Positions 38,084-38,165 of a stretch of 38,165 nucleotides of DNA are shown piece after piece. Under the pieces are notes generated by a model that had not been told where the DNA came from, did not search any database, and was given only the letters and a program-made list of their open reading frames with translations. Numbering within the stretch: position 1 is the stretch's first letter; each line of letters begins with the position of its first letter. Origin of the DNA: Sphaerisporangium rufum (GTDB taxonomy: Bacteria; Actinomycetota; Actinomycetes; Streptosporangiales; Streptosporangiaceae); assembly GCF_016863395.1 (NCBI RefSeq), contig NZ_BOOU01000045.1, forward strand, positions 1 to 38,165, given 5' to 3'. Both the position numbers and the translations under genes were made by a program.

Positions 38084-38165
38084 ATGACCCGCCCCCAGGG
38101 GCACCACCTGCTGGACCACCCCGCGGAGCGTGAGTTGACCCCGCCGCCGGCCCGTCCCGGCGTTC
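38084..38165 (+). CDS. Possible 5' end of a gene cut by the window edge
   Basis: An open frame of 27 codons beginning MTRPQGHHLLDHPAERELTP continues off the window. GTGACG (38048-38053), a 16-base spacer and TATACC (38070-38075) lie eight bases before the ATG, consistent with another leaderless message divergent from the kinase. Too little is visible for any assignment. Confidence 0.35.
   Translation, partial: MTRPQGHHLLDHPAERELTPPPARPGV

Overview
The window looks like a chromosomal segment of a high-GC filamentous actinomycete. The evidence is the heavy GC bias at third codon positions, frequent GTG starts, many apparently leaderless genes, the non-mevalonate genes dxr and ispG, a two-domain GNAT protein downstream of ispG, PucR and TetR regulators, and a receptor-type Ser/Thr kinase. 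The overall content would fit Streptosporangiales or Thermomonosporaceae, but this cannot be settled from the window. I see no rRNA, tRNA, CRISPR array, insertion sequence or prophage. Twenty-eight protein genes are well supported. One partial gene at the right edge and one tiny ORF are doubtful.

Region 1 (1-5160) holds an alpha/beta hydrolase, a secreted SPOR/phosphodiester-glycosidase protein, a PucR regulator and a TetR regulator. Region 2 (5161-20106) is mostly amino-acid or polyamine catabolism. After a TetR-controlled drug-type MFS exporter come a class III aminotransferase overlapping mmsA (beta-alanine / beta-aminoisobutyrate to acyl-CoA), a collagen-like surface protein, an orphan polyamine-type substrate-binding lipoprotein and a saccharopine-dehydrogenase-like enzyme. 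These are followed by a small zinc-ribbon protein, GABA transaminase divergent from a second PucR regulator, a TetR regulator and an aldehyde dehydrogenase that probably oxidises the semialdehyde. Several of these genes have a -10 element placed so that transcription would begin at the start codon.

Region 3 (20142-27744) contains a secreted trypsin-like protease, then dxr and ispG of the MEP isoprenoid pathway. The site-2 protease gene often found between these two is absent. After them come a membrane SpoIIE-type phosphatase, a secreted S33 tripeptidyl-aminopeptidase-like hydrolase whose ribosome binding site lies in a perfect hairpin, and a DUF4081/GNAT acetyltransferase.

Region 4 (28148-38165) is dominated by envelope functions. 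It holds a secreted epoxide-hydrolase-like enzyme, a TetR-MMPL exporter pair, a CHAP amidase-like protein with a C-terminal membrane anchor and an antigen-85-like membrane esterase. A VOC-family protein and a transmembrane Ser/Thr kinase follow. The kinase's outer part is built from three repeats of exactly 105 residues with regularly spaced cysteine pairs. The most unusual items are this kinase ectodomain, the cysteine-capped collagen protein, the hairpin over the S33 ribosome binding site, the shared palindromic ends of the MMPL and CHAP genes, and the run of leaderless catabolic genes.
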